This document shows positions 17,456 through 26,312 of a stretch of 64,000 nucleotides of DNA, piece by piece (position 1 is the stretch's first letter; each line of letters begins with the position of its first letter). Origin of the DNA: Rhizobiaceae bacterium (GTDB lineage Bacteria; Pseudomonadota; Alphaproteobacteria; Rhizobiales; Rhizobiaceae); the NCBI GenBank assembly GCA_019635755.1, contig JAHBYW010000001.1, forward strand, positions 961,681 to 1,025,680, written 5' to 3'. The translations under genes and the position numbers were made by a program. Below the pieces are notes generated by a model. It made no database searches, was not told the origin of the DNA, and worked only from the letters and a program-made list of their open reading frames with translations.

Positions 17456-18256
17456 ATGACCAGCCCCCAGGACGCGGCGCCCGAGCCGACATCCGAGTTT
17501 TCAGCAGAACCCACCTTCCGGCCCGTCGAAGCGATCGCGCCGACGGCACCGATCGCAGCCCATGATCCGCTGTCCTTCCGCTCCCGCGAGCGGCACCGGG
17601 CGGGTCTGGCCGCCGCCCTCGCCGCGACCACGGCGGCCGCGGCCTGCTTCGCGGCCCTGATCATGATGGCGCCGCCCCGTCCGGAGGTGCCGGACAGTGT
17701 CGAGACCGCGGCGATCGAGGATACGCCGCGAGCGCAGGAGGCAACCTTCCAGCCTGTCGCGGCGCGCACGGCTGTCGCGGCTGATGACGCCGGGGCGCAG
17801 CCGGTCCCCGCGCCGGAAAAGGCGACGGCGGCGATCATGGCACCATCGCTTGCCGGCGGCAGCCCTCGCTGGGCACAGCTGAACGTGCCCGCCGAAGCCA
17901 GGACGGAGTCGTTGACGGGCGAGGCCCGCGACGAGACGCTGGCCGGCAACCCGCCGCGGCGCATGACCGCGCCCGACCTGCCGGAACTGGAAACCTGGGA
18001 GGCCGAGAACCATCCCGTCGAGCCGGACGCCGACGAGATCGACCCTAGCGTCACCGCCGCGATCGGCGACCCCGCCTATGAGCGGACGGCGCGCGCCACG
18101 CACTACGTCAACCTGCGCGCCAAGCCGGCCGACGAGGCGAAGGTACTGACCGTCGTGCCCGCCAATGGCGAGCTTGCCGTCGTCGGCTGCGAGCGCTGGT
18201 GCGAAGTCGAGTACGACGGCACCCGCGGCTTCATCTACAAGCGGTTCGTGCGATAG
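17456..18256 (+). CDS. Membrane-anchored protein with C-terminal SH3 domain
   Basis: The 266-residue protein has a proline/acid-rich N-terminus, one hydrophobic segment at ~45-68 (AGLAAALAATTAAAACFAAL), a long low-complexity Ala/Pro/Glu linker, and a bacterial SH3 domain at ~205-266. The SH3 domain reads THYVNLRAKPADEAKVLTVV and then CERWCEVEYDGTRGFIYKRF. Such domains usually bind cell-wall peptides or act as periplasmic protein adaptors. With one N-terminal anchor, the SH3 domain would be periplasmic. No operon partner is obvious, since it converges with the thiosulfate transporter gene four bases away. Confidence 0.8.
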   Translation: MTSPQDAAPEPTSEFSAEPTFRPVEAIAPTAPIAAHDPLSFRSRERHRAGLAAALAATTAAAACFAALIMMAPPRPEVPDSVETAAIEDTPRAQEATFQPVAARTAVAADDAGAQPVPAPEKATAAIMAPSLAGGSPRWAQLNVPAEARTESLTGEARDETLAGNPPRRMTAPDLPELETWEAENHPVEPDADEIDPSVTAAIGDPAYERTARATHYVNLRAKPADEAKVLTVVPANGELAVVGCERWCEVEYDGTRGFIYKRFVR

Positions 18257-18259
18257 CCT

Positions 18260-19438
18260 TCACCGAGCCGGGAACAGCCGCGTCATCGCTGCGAGCCCCA
18301 GCCACACGCCGAGCGCGCAGAAGGCGAGGAACACCCAGCCCGACAGCGCGCCGGCGTGGATGCCGGACAAAAGCACGCCGACCGTGCAGCCGAGCGCCGT
18401 CATCGCACCCCAGCCCATCAGCACGCCGCCGACGAGCCCCTTCGCCACCTGCCCGCCGGTCGGCAGCGCCGGCTTGAACTGGCCGGCGGCGAGCGCCGAG
18501 GCGAAGCTGCCGAGGATCAGCCCGACGACCAGCAGGCCGTTGGGCGACAGCACCGTCTCCTTGACCACGGTGGCGCAGCCGCGCAGGCCGTCGAGGCCGA
18601 ACAGCGTGTCGGGCAGCAGGCCCTGGGCGCTGCCCGCGGTCCGCGCGATCGAGCCGAGTTCGGCGGTCACGCCCAGCGGCGCGACGCGGAAATAGTAGAC
18701 GGCGGAGATGACGCCCACCGCGATACCGCCGATCACTGGCGGCCAGCGGTCGCGAAAGATCGCCGCGATCACGGGGCGAAGACCGCCGCGCTGGACACCG
18801 CCCTGTTCCCAGCGGCCGAAGACGGCGAGCGCAACGACGATCGCCGCCAGCACCACCAAGGTGAGGGCGAGCGTGCCGGAATAGCCGAGCGCGTGCGGCA
18901 GCCAGATCGCCCGGCTTTCCGAGATGCTGGCCAGATAGATCGGATTCCAGGTGAGGAAGCCCAGCAGGAAGCCGGCCAGCGCGCCGACGATGGCGAAGGG
19001 CGACGTCGGCGAGCCTTCTCCGAGGCGATAGAAATGCGCCGAAAGGCACGAGCCCGAAATGGCCATGCCGATGCCGAAGACGAAGGCGGCGACCGCCAGC
19101 GCGAATCCCACGGGTCCGACATGCGCGTTGGGCGGCAGCCGGTCCGGCTGCGGCACCGGCGCCCAAGCCATCATCACCGCGTGGTAGAGCAGCGTGCCCA
19201 CCGCAAGCGCCACGGCGATCGAGATCAGGCCGCGCGGGTCGCGGTCCTGCCAGAAGTCGCGGAAGTTGCAGAGGAAGCAGAAGCGGGCGCGCTGCAGCAC
19301 GATGCCGAACGCCGTGCCAGTCAGCAGCGAGAACACCAGGCCGCGCGCGGACGGCTCGGCCGACAGGGTCCACGCCCACGCGGCGATCCCCGCCAGGACC
19401 ACCAGCGCGATGCCGGCGCGAAGCGTCTGAGTGGGCAT
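18260..19438 (-). CDS. YeeE/YedE (TsuA-type) sulfur-compound transporter
   Basis: The 392-residue polytopic membrane protein carries the two pseudo-repeats of the YeeE/YedE family with conserved cysteines in RARFCFLCNFRDFW, GLRGCATVVKETVL and MTALGCTVGVLLSG. TsuA, a characterised member, imports thiosulfate by relay between such cysteines. The gene follows a periplasmic rhodanese-type sulfurtransferase on the same strand, 78 bases apart, which supports thiosulfate or sulfane-sulfur handling. I place the start at 19438 (MPTQTLRAG) with GGAAA upstream; METHR at 19453 is an alternative. Confidence 0.85.
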   Translation of the reverse strand: MPTQTLRAGIALVVLAGIAAWAWTLSAEPSARGLVFSLLTGTAFGIVLQRARFCFLCNFRDFWQDRDPRGLISIAVALAVGTLLYHAVMMAWAPVPQPDRLPPNAHVGPVGFALAVAAFVFGIGMAISGSCLSAHFYRLGEGSPTSPFAIVGALAGFLLGFLTWNPIYLASISESRAIWLPHALGYSGTLALTLVVLAAIVVALAVFGRWEQGGVQRGGLRPVIAAIFRDRWPPVIGGIAVGVISAVYYFRVAPLGVTAELGSIARTAGSAQGLLPDTLFGLDGLRGCATVVKETVLSPNGLLVVGLILGSFASALAAGQFKPALPTGGQVAKGLVGGVLMGWGAMTALGCTVGVLLSGIHAGALSGWVFLAFCALGVWLGLAAMTRLFPAR

Positions 19439-19516
19439 GCGGTGTGTTTCCATGCTCGAATGCGGAACGGGCGGGCTACGGCGCCCGCCCGTTCCCGTCA
19501 ATTGCTGCGACGGGGC

Positions 19517-20434
19517 TTACTTGCCGGTCCAGACGGTGCCGGCGACGTTGACCACCGGCACGCCGACGGCATTGCCGTACTCTGTCCACGAGCCGTCATA
19601 GTTGCGCGCGTCGTAGCCGAGGATGCGCTTCAGCGCGAACCAGGTGTGGCTGGAGCGCTCGCCGATGCGGCAGTAGGTGATGATCGGCGCCGACCCGTCG
19701 ATGCCCTGCTCGGCATAGATCGCCTTGATCTCTTCCGGCGACTTGAAGGTGCCGTCCTCGTTGACGATCTTGCCCCACGGCACGTTCACCGCGCCCGGCA
19801 CGTGGCCAGCGCGCACCGACAGTTCCTTGACGCCCTCCGGCGCGAAGATCTTGCCGGTGTATTCGTCGTTCGAGCGGATATCGACCAGCTTGACCTCGGC
19901 GCGGCCCTCGGCGGCGTCCAACACGTCATTCAGGCGCGCGCGCAGCGCGGTGTTGCGCTCCGGCAGTTCGATCGTGCTGTCGGCGTGGTCGACGGGCGCG
20001 GTGTCGAGCGGCAGGCCCTGCGCTTCCCAAAGCTTGCGGCCGCCGTCCAGCAGCGCGACCTGGTCGCCCAGACCGTAGACGTCGAACACCCAGGCGCCCC
20101 AGGCCGCGAACCAGTTGTTGTTGTCGCCGTACAGGACGATCGTCGTGTCCTTGTCGACGCCGGCGTCGCGCAGCTTGGCCTCGAACGCCTCGCGGGTGGC
20201 GATGTCGCGCTTGACCGGATCGACCAGGTCGGTGTGCCAGTTGAGATGCACCGCGCCCGGGATGTGGCCGCGCTCGTAGACGCCGGTGTCGACGCTCACC
20301 TCGAAGATGCGGACCTTCGGATTGTCGAGGTTCTGCTGGACCCAGTCGGCGGTCACCAGCGGCTCGGCCGCGTAGGCCGCGGTCGAGAATACGAGGCCGG
20401 CGGCCAGCGCTGCGAATTGCCCGAGAATTTTCAT
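19517..20434 (-). CDS. Exported thiosulfate/3-mercaptopyruvate sulfurtransferase (tandem rhodanese)
   Basis: The 305-residue protein has a signal peptide (MKILGQFAALAAGLVFSTAA, cleavage near AYA|AEP) and two rhodanese domains. The N-terminal, inactive domain has RGHIPGAVHLNWHTDLVDP. The C-terminal domain has the active-site loop YCRIGERSSHTWFALK, whose cysteine carries the persulfide. Exported to the periplasm, it could move sulfur from thiosulfate or mercaptopyruvate to an acceptor, or supply the neighbouring YeeE-type transporter. The two genes form an apparent operon. Confidence 0.88.
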   Translation of the reverse strand: MKILGQFAALAAGLVFSTAAYAAEPLVTADWVQQNLDNPKVRIFEVSVDTGVYERGHIPGAVHLNWHTDLVDPVKRDIATREAFEAKLRDAGVDKDTTIVLYGDNNNWFAAWGAWVFDVYGLGDQVALLDGGRKLWEAQGLPLDTAPVDHADSTIELPERNTALRARLNDVLDAAEGRAEVKLVDIRSNDEYTGKIFAPEGVKELSVRAGHVPGAVNVPWGKIVNEDGTFKSPEEIKAIYAEQGIDGSAPIITYCRIGERSSHTWFALKRILGYDARNYDGSWTEYGNAVGVPVVNVAGTVWTGK

Positions 20435-20589
20435 TGCCCGTCTCCGTCGTTGCGTAGGAATTTGTATGTCATCCTACTTCAACAACAGCGTGATGCAGAA
20501 TCACGCCGGCTTGAAGGAAGCGTGTTCCGTCTTCCGTTCCGGATGGGAAAAAGGATTCCAGCGGCCGGATGCCAAAATCCTCCGGGCGC

Positions 20590-21714
20590 CTACATCCTGC
20601 GGACGATGACGCTGCCGGCGGAATAGCCGGCGCCGAAGGAGCAGATGACGCCAAGGCTGTCCTTGGGCAGGTCGTCGCTGTGCTGCGCGAAGGCGATCAC
20701 GGATCCGGCCGAGGAGGTGTTGGCGTAGTCCTGCAGGATGTTCGGCTGCTCGTCCCGCGTCGGCACGCGGCCGAGCACCTTCTCGCCGATCATGTCGTTC
20801 ATCGCCTTGTTGGCCTGGTGCAGCCACATGCGCGACAGCTGCGACGGCGCGATGCCCTCGTCCGACAGATGGTCGAGCATCAGCTCCGCCACCATCGGCA
20901 CCACCTGCTTGAAGACCTTGCGCCCCTCCTGGCGGAACTGCATGTCGCGCCGGTCCGCCATGTGCCCTTCTCGCGTGCGGCGCAGGAAGCCGTTGTTGTT
21001 GCGGATGTTGTTGGAGAATTCCGTCAGGCAGCGCGTCGACAGGATCTCGTAGGCGACGCCGCCGCGCGCATCCTCCGCCCGCTGCATCACCACGGCGGTG
21101 CACACGTCGCCGAAGATGAAATGGCAGTCGCGGTCGCGCCATTCCAGATGCCCGGACGTGATCTCCGGATTGACCATCAGCACCGCGCGCACCGAGCCGG
21201 TGCGGATCATGTCGGCGGCGAGCTGCATGCCGAACGTCGCCGACGAACAGGCGACGTTCATGTCGAAGGCGAAACCGTTGATGCCCAGCGCCTGCTGCAC
21301 CTCGATGGCGATCGCCGGATAGGCGCGCTCGTGGTTCGACGCCGCGCAGATCACCGCGTCGATGTCGGCGGCCGCCACCCCCGCCTTCTGCATGGCCTCG
21401 TCGGCGGCCTTCACCGAGATTTCCGCCATGATCGACAGTTCAGCATCCGCCCGCTCCGGCAGCAGCGGATGCATGACGCCAGGGTCCAGCACCCCCACCT
21501 TCGACATCACGTGCCGGCGCTCGATGCCCGACGCCTTGACGATGAACTCCTCCGAAGACATCGCCAGCGGCTCGCGTTCCCCGGCGGCGATCGCGTCGGC
21601 ATGCAGCGCGTTCTGGCGGTGCGCATATTCGTTGTAGGACTCCACCAGCTCCGCGTTGGTGATCACGTCCGCGGGCGTGAACACGCCGGTGCCGGTAATG
21701 GCTGCTCGATGCAT
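20590..21714 (-). CDS. 3-oxoacyl-ACP synthase III family enzyme (FabH-like)
   Basis: The 374-residue thiolase-fold enzyme has the Cys-His-Asn triad of KAS III: Cys in FDMNVACSSATFGMQLAAD, His in MWLHQANKAMNDMIGEKVLG and Asn in ANTSSAGSVIAFAQ. It is longer than housekeeping FabH (~320 residues) because of an inserted region near residues 30-60. It would condense an acyl-CoA with malonyl-ACP or a similar unit. It is not in a fatty-acid operon. Its ATG overlaps the TGA of an antitoxin gene by one base (TGATG), so its translation is coupled to a toxin-antitoxin pair. It could prime unusual fatty acids or make a small ketide. Confidence 0.88.
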   Translation of the reverse strand: MHRAAITGTGVFTPADVITNAELVESYNEYAHRQNALHADAIAAGEREPLAMSSEEFIVKASGIERRHVMSKVGVLDPGVMHPLLPERADAELSIMAEISVKAADEAMQKAGVAAADIDAVICAASNHERAYPAIAIEVQQALGINGFAFDMNVACSSATFGMQLAADMIRTGSVRAVLMVNPEITSGHLEWRDRDCHFIFGDVCTAVVMQRAEDARGGVAYEILSTRCLTEFSNNIRNNNGFLRRTREGHMADRRDMQFRQEGRKVFKQVVPMVAELMLDHLSDEGIAPSQLSRMWLHQANKAMNDMIGEKVLGRVPTRDEQPNILQDYANTSSAGSVIAFAQHSDDLPKDSLGVICSFGAGYSAGSVIVRRM

Positions 21715-22004
21715 CAGGCGGCGTCCTTCCGCGTGACCGTCAGCTTCACGCCCAGAGCATCCACTATCTTCTGCACCGTCTCATATCTCAGTTTGGAACC
21801 CGGCTTCAGCGCCTTGTAGAGGCTCTCGCGACCGAGGCCCGACGCTTCGGCGACCTGGGCGATGCCTCTTGCTTTTGCGACATCACCCAGTGCCTGGATG
21901 AACAGGTCCGGATCACCCCCCTCGAGAGACGCAGCAAGATACTCCGCTATGACCTCTTCGCTATCGAGGAATTCGGCAGCATCGAAGCGTGAGAATTGCG
22001 TCAT
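21714..22004 (-). CDS. HigA-2/HTH-type antitoxin
   Basis: The 96-residue protein matches the 'addiction module antidote' type: an N-terminal neutralising region (MTQFSRFDAAEFLDSEEVIA, EYLAASLEGGDPDLFIQALG) and a helix-turn-helix (AKARGIAQVAEASGLGRESL, YKALKPGSKLRYETV). It begins one base after the toxin stop, so the two are translated together. Its stop codon overlaps the start of the KAS III gene. It should neutralise the toxin and repress the operon through the palindrome at 22311-22328. Confidence 0.87.
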   Translation of the reverse strand: MTQFSRFDAAEFLDSEEVIAEYLAASLEGGDPDLFIQALGDVAKARGIAQVAEASGLGRESLYKALKPGSKLRYETVQKIVDALGVKLTVTRKDAA

Positions 22005-22005
22005 T

Positions 22006-22305
22006 CTACTTGTCCTTCAGATCGCGCGCCATCTGGAGAGCGAGGCGTATGTCACGCTTCTGGCTCGACTTGTTTCCGCCGACCAGGAGCAGATACACGA
22101 CCTCGTTTCGCCGGACGTAGTATAGACGGTAGCCTGGCCCGATGTGGACGCGCATTTCCGAGACACCCTCGCCCACCGGAGCGACATCTCCGAAATTGCC
22201 TGCCTCCGCGGCCCGTATCCGCGCAAGGATGCGGGCCTTTGCGGTCGCGTCCGCGAGATCGCGCAGCCAGCTTCTAAAGCCATCCGAAAGCCTGAACTCA
22301 TGCAC
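22006..22305 (-). CDS. RelE/HigB-superfamily toxin, intact
   Basis: Starting at the GTG at 22305 the product is 99 residues: VHEFRLSDGFRSWLRDLADA, then KARILARIRAAEAGNFGDV, VGEGVSEMRVHIGPGYRLYY and NKSSQKRDIRLALQMARDL. This is the 'addiction module killer' group of RelE-like RNases, with the basic active-site residues retained. The frame stays open 14 codons further upstream, but those codons run through the operator palindrome, so the GTG start is preferred. Unlike the other RelE/HigB-type toxins in the window this one has no frameshift. Confidence 0.85.
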   Translation of the reverse strand: MHEFRLSDGFRSWLRDLADATAKARILARIRAAEAGNFGDVAPVGEGVSEMRVHIGPGYRLYYVRRNEVVYLLLVGGNKSSQKRDIRLALQMARDLKDK

Positions 22306-22310
22306 GGCAG

Positions 22311-22328
22311 TGTATCCTTTTGGATACA
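22311..22328. promoter_or_regulatory. Perfect palindromic operator of the toxin-antitoxin operon
   Basis: TGTATCC-TTTT-GGATACA has perfect 7-base arms. It ends 5 bases before the preferred GTG start of the toxin. It matches the operator at 5057-5073 in both arms (GTATCC/GGATAC) although the two toxin-antitoxin pairs differ in protein sequence. Confidence 0.7.
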
Positions 22329-22353
22329 AATCATCAAGGCCCTGCAAACTCTG

Positions 22354-23100
22354 CTAGATACACCGGCCGCCGTCGACCTCCAGCGCCACGCCGGTGATGA
22401 ACTCGGCCTCGTCGGAGACCAGCCACAGCGCCGCATTGGCGATGTCGAGCGGCGTCGACAGCCTTCCGAGCGGGATCGACGACCGGAACTTCGCGCGAAG
22501 CTCGGGCGTGTCCTCGCCCATGAACTGCGCCAGCATCCCGGTCTCGCCGGCCACCGGGCACAGGCAGTTCACGCGGATGTTCTTCGGCGCCAGTTCCACC
22601 GCCATCGATTTGGTCGCGGTGATCGCCCAGCCCTTCGACGCGTTGTACCAGGTGAGGCCCGGCCGCGGTCTCAGCCCCGCCGTCGAGGCCGTGGTCAGGA
22701 TCGAGCCGCCGCCCTGCCGTTCCATGATCGGCACCACAGCCAGAGCGGCGTAGTAGATCGCCTTCATGTTGACGGCGGTGATCAGGTCGAAGGTTTCTTC
22801 GGGCACGCCCAGAAGGTCGCCGTTGCGGTGCGTGTATCCGGCGTTGTTGACCATGATGTCGACGCGGCCGAACGCGCTCTTCGCGGCGTAGACCATCTCG
22901 TCGATCTCGGACCGCTGCGACACGTCCGTCGACGTGAAGATCGCGCCTTCGCCGATCTCCTTGGCGACGCGCTCGGCCCCCCGGGCGTTCAGGTCGGCGA
23001 CCACGACCTTGGCGCCTTCCTCGGCGAAACGCTTCGCCATGCCCTCGCCGAAGCCCGACGCGGCTCCGGTCACGATGGCGACCTTGTCTTTCAGGCGCAT
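22354..23100 (-). CDS. Short-chain dehydrogenase/reductase
   Basis: The 248-residue classical SDR has the cofactor motif VTGAASGFGEGMAKRFAEEG, the NNAG motif in IMVNNAGYTHRNGDL, the catalytic Tyr-Lys in TWYNASKGWAITATK and the catalytic Ser in SILTTASTAGLR. Asp in VVVADLNARG favours NAD. It probably interconverts an alcohol or 3-hydroxyacyl group and a carbonyl. It follows an aldehyde dehydrogenase with a 6-base gap, so the pair may oxidise an alcohol in two steps. The substrate is not evident. Confidence 0.9.
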   Translation of the reverse strand: MRLKDKVAIVTGAASGFGEGMAKRFAEEGAKVVVADLNARGAERVAKEIGEGAIFTSTDVSQRSEIDEMVYAAKSAFGRVDIMVNNAGYTHRNGDLLGVPEETFDLITAVNMKAIYYAALAVVPIMERQGGGSILTTASTAGLRPRPGLTWYNASKGWAITATKSMAVELAPKNIRVNCLCPVAGETGMLAQFMGEDTPELRAKFRSSIPLGRLSTPLDIANAALWLVSDEAEFITGVALEVDGGRCI

Positions 23101-23106
23101 GCGACT

Positions 23107-24537
23107 TCACCCATGATTGAACACGATCGTCTTGGTCGCGCTCATGTCGTAGAGCGCCTCGAGGCCCTTCTCACGCCCGTGGCCCGAGCGCTTGAAGCCG
23201 CCGAAGGGCAGTTCGATGCCGCCGCCCGCGCCATAGCCGTTTATGAAGACTTGGCCTGAACGGACCCGCTTGGCGACACGGTGCTGGCGCGCGCCGTCCT
23301 TCGTCCATACGCCGCAGACGAGGCCGTAATCGGTGCCGTTGGCAAGCCGGATCGCGTCCTGCTCGTCCTCGAACGGAAACAGCGTCAGCACCGGCCCGAA
23401 CACCTCCTGTTGCGCGATCGCCGCGCCGGGGTCCACCGCGCCGAACAGCGCCGGCGCGAAGTAGAACCCTCCGGCCGGCGCCGCCTTGTCGATCGACCCG
23501 CGCGCCAGGACGCGGATGCCCGCCCGTTCCGCTTCGGCGACCATCGCTGCGACACGGTCGCGCTGTCGCGCATTGAGCAGCGCGCCCAGATCGAGGTCGG
23601 CGTCGTGCGGGCCGGCGGCCAGCCGTGCGAAGCGCTCGGCCAGGCCAGTCGCCACCTCTTCGTAGATCGGCCGCTCGATCAGCACCCGGCTGCCGGCAGA
23701 GCAGGTCTGGCCGCCGTTCTGGATGATGGCATTGACCAGCACGGGGAGTGCGGCCTCGATATCCGCATCGGCGAAGACGATCTGCGGCGACTTGCCGCCA
23801 AGCTCCATCGTGACGCCGCGATTGTGCACCGCCGCCGCCTGCTGGATGGCCGTGCCGGTGCCGACAGAGCCGGTGAAGGTCACGTAGTCGACGCCCGGAT
23901 GCGCCGACAGCATCGCGCCCGCCTCGCGGCCGTAGCCGGTGGTCACGTTGAACACGCCGGGCGGCACGCCGGCCTCCAGCGCCAGCTCGGCGATGCGGAT
24001 TGTGGTCAGCGAGGCGTCCTCGGCCGGCTTCACCACCAGCGTGTTTCCCATGGCGAGCGCGGCGCCGACGACGCGGGCGAGGATCTGCAGCGGATAGTTC
24101 CACGGAATGATCCCGGCGACGACGCCATGCGGCTCGCGCAAGGTCAGCGCGGTGTAGCCGTCCAGGAAGGGTATCGTGTCGCCGTGAATCTTGTCGGCGG
24201 CGCCGCCGTAGAACTCGTAGTAGCGCATCGTCGCGACGACATCCGCCCTGCCCTGCCGCACCGGCTTGCCGGTATCGCGCGACTCCAGCGCCGCGAGCTC
24301 CGTGCCGTGTTTCTCCACGAGCTGACAGAGCCGTGTCAGGCAGCGGCCGCGCTCCACCGCCGGCGTCCGTCCCCACGGTCCCTCGTCGAACGCGTTGCGC
24401 GCCGCCTGCACGGCGCGGTCCACATCGGCCTGCCCGGATGCGGGGATCGAGGCGAACACCACGCCGTCCGACGGACAGACGACGTCGATGCGCGCTCCGG
24501 ACAGCGCGTCGATCGCCTTGCCGTCGATCAGGTTCAT
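23107..24537 (-). CDS. NAD(P)-dependent aldehyde dehydrogenase
   Basis: The 476-residue ALDH-superfamily protein has the catalytic Cys in IQNGGQTCSAGSRVLI, the general base Glu in GVTMELGGKSPQIVF, and FTGSVGTGTAI for the cofactor. Its overall character is that of betaine-aldehyde or gamma-aminobutyraldehyde-type dehydrogenases, so a role in polyamine catabolism is possible given the puu genes in the window. It is nevertheless paired with an SDR gene, not with them. The start at 24537 (MNLIDGKAI) is chosen because it begins the conserved protein; the frame is open 33 codons further upstream. Confidence 0.88.
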   Translation of the reverse strand: MNLIDGKAIDALSGARIDVVCPSDGVVFASIPASGQADVDRAVQAARNAFDEGPWGRTPAVERGRCLTRLCQLVEKHGTELAALESRDTGKPVRQGRADVVATMRYYEFYGGAADKIHGDTIPFLDGYTALTLREPHGVVAGIIPWNYPLQILARVVGAALAMGNTLVVKPAEDASLTTIRIAELALEAGVPPGVFNVTTGYGREAGAMLSAHPGVDYVTFTGSVGTGTAIQQAAAVHNRGVTMELGGKSPQIVFADADIEAALPVLVNAIIQNGGQTCSAGSRVLIERPIYEEVATGLAERFARLAAGPHDADLDLGALLNARQRDRVAAMVAEAERAGIRVLARGSIDKAAPAGGFYFAPALFGAVDPGAAIAQQEVFGPVLTLFPFEDEQDAIRLANGTDYGLVCGVWTKDGARQHRVAKRVRSGQVFINGYGAGGGIELPFGGFKRSGHGREKGLEALYDMSATKTIVFNHG

Positions 24538-24801
24538 GAAGGCCAGACCTTCGGCGACGGTGCGGGAAAGATGCGTGCCCAAGCGCCTTTGCTCCTTGTC
24601 TTGCGCCGCGCCGGTCTTATGCTGCGGTGCGAACACCCCGCAACGGCGTCACGTCGAAGAACCGCGCGTCATGCGCCGGTGTCAAGCGCGAAGCTGTGAC
24701 ATGGTGCCACTGATGCAATTGGGTCTGGCGTTGTTAAATCGATTAGATTATGGGTTGGACCGCAGAATGCCGCTCGAACCGACGCCTCGCATGGACGCCC
24801 G
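24538..24801. promoter_or_regulatory. Divergent spacer with an AT-rich palindrome upstream of zwf
   Basis: The spacer between the ALDH and zwf genes includes an AT-rich patch at 24730-24751 with the palindrome AATCGATT at 24737-24744. This stands out in GC-rich surroundings and is the likely zwf promoter/operator region. Entner-Doudoroff operons are often controlled by HexR/RpiR-type repressors, but the exact motif of HexR is not present, so the regulator is unknown. Confidence 0.4.
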
Positions 24802-26271
24802 ATGACCAGCCAGATCATTCCCGTCGACCCGTTCGATTTCATCATCTTTGGCGGCACCGGCGACCTGTCCGAGCGCAAGCTGCTGCCCTCGCTCTACTAC
24901 CGCCAGCGCGACCATCAGTTCTCCGAGCCGACCCGCATCATCGGTGCCTCGCGCACCAAGATGAGCGACAAGGAGTTCCAGGACTATGCGCGCAAGGCGC
25001 TGACCGAGCACGTCAAGCCGGCTGACCTCGACAAGAAGGATCTCGAGGTCTTCCTGGCGCGGCTGTCCTACGTGCCGGTGGACGCCAAGACCGGCGACGG
25101 TTTCGCCAGGCTGAAGAAGGCGCTGGGCGAGTCCGATTCGATCCGCGCCTTCTACCTGGCCGTCGCGCCGGCGATCTTCGGTGACATCTCGCACCACCTG
25201 AAAAGCCACGGCATGATCACGCCGAACTCGCGCATCGTCGTCGAGAAGCCGATCGGTCGCGACCTCGCCTCGGCCAAGGCGCTGAACGATCTGATCGGCG
25301 ACGATTTCGGCGAGCACCAGATCTTCCGCATCGACCACTATCTCGGCAAGGAGACGGTGCAGAACCTGATGGCGCTGCGCTTCGCCAACGCGCTCTACGA
25401 GCCGCTGTGGAACTCCGCCCATATCGACCATGTGCAGATCACGGTGGCCGAGACCGTCGGACTTGAAGACCGCGTCACCTATTACGACAAGGCCGGCGCG
25501 CTGCGCGACATGGTGCAGAACCACATCCTGCAGCTGGTCTGCCTGGTCGCCATGGAGCCGCCGCAGTCGATGGACGCGGACGCCGTGCGCGACGAGAAGC
25601 TGAAGGTGCTGCGCTCCCTGAAGCGCATCAACGGCAAGGAGGCGCCGAAGTCGACCGTGCGCGGCCAGTACAAGGCCGGCGCGTCGTCGGGCGGCGCGGT
25701 CAAGGGCTATCTGGAGGAACTCGGCTCCGAGAGCACCACCGAGACCTTCGTCGCCATCAAGGCGGAAATCGCCAACTGGCGCTGGGCCGGCGTGCCGTTC
25801 TACCTGCGCACCGGAAAGCGGCTCGCCAGCCGCGTGTCCGAGATCGTCATCGAGTTCAAGCCGATCCCGCATTCGATCTTCGGCGAGAGCGCAGGCCGCA
25901 TCCAGGCCAACCAGCTCGTCATCCGCCTGCAGCCCGACGAGGGCGTGAAACAGTTCATCATGATCAAGGATCCGGGACCGGGCGGCATGCGCCTGAAGCA
26001 GATCCCGCTCGACATGAGCTTTGCCACCGCGTTCGACGGCCGCGCGCCCGACGCCTATGAGCGGCTCATCATGGACGTCATCCGCGGCAACCAGACGCTG
26101 TTCATGCGTCGCGACGAGGTCGAGGCCGCTTGGCGCTGGATCGACCCGATCTTCAATGCCTGGGCGGAGAGCCGGCAGGAAGTTCAGGGTTATACGGCGG
26201 GCACGTGGGGGCCGTCGGCCTCCATCGCGCTGATCGAGCGCGACGGACGCACCTGGCACGAGAGCGCATGA
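24802..26271 (+). CDS. zwf: Glucose-6-phosphate 1-dehydrogenase
   Basis: The 489-residue enzyme oxidises glucose 6-phosphate to 6-phosphogluconolactone with NADP+. The cofactor motif IIFGGTGDLSERKLLPSLYY is near residue 13 and the active-site RIDHYLGKETVQNLMALRF is near residue 180, with full family length. It is the first gene of the zwf-pgl-edd operon, which feeds the Entner-Doudoroff pathway, the main glycolytic route in most Rhizobiales. The KDPG aldolase (eda) gene is not in the window. Confidence 0.97.
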   Translation: MTSQIIPVDPFDFIIFGGTGDLSERKLLPSLYYRQRDHQFSEPTRIIGASRTKMSDKEFQDYARKALTEHVKPADLDKKDLEVFLARLSYVPVDAKTGDGFARLKKALGESDSIRAFYLAVAPAIFGDISHHLKSHGMITPNSRIVVEKPIGRDLASAKALNDLIGDDFGEHQIFRIDHYLGKETVQNLMALRFANALYEPLWNSAHIDHVQITVAETVGLEDRVTYYDKAGALRDMVQNHILQLVCLVAMEPPQSMDADAVRDEKLKVLRSLKRINGKEAPKSTVRGQYKAGASSGGAVKGYLEELGSESTTETFVAIKAEIANWRWAGVPFYLRTGKRLASRVSEIVIEFKPIPHSIFGESAGRIQANQLVIRLQPDEGVKQFIMIKDPGPGGMRLKQIPLDMSFATAFDGRAPDAYERLIMDVIRGNQTLFMRRDEVEAAWRWIDPIFNAWAESRQEVQGYTAGTWGPSASIALIERDGRTWHESA

Positions 26272-26312
26272 GCGCGGTGCGGATCGTGTCCGGACACGCG
26301 TGGGCAAAATGC

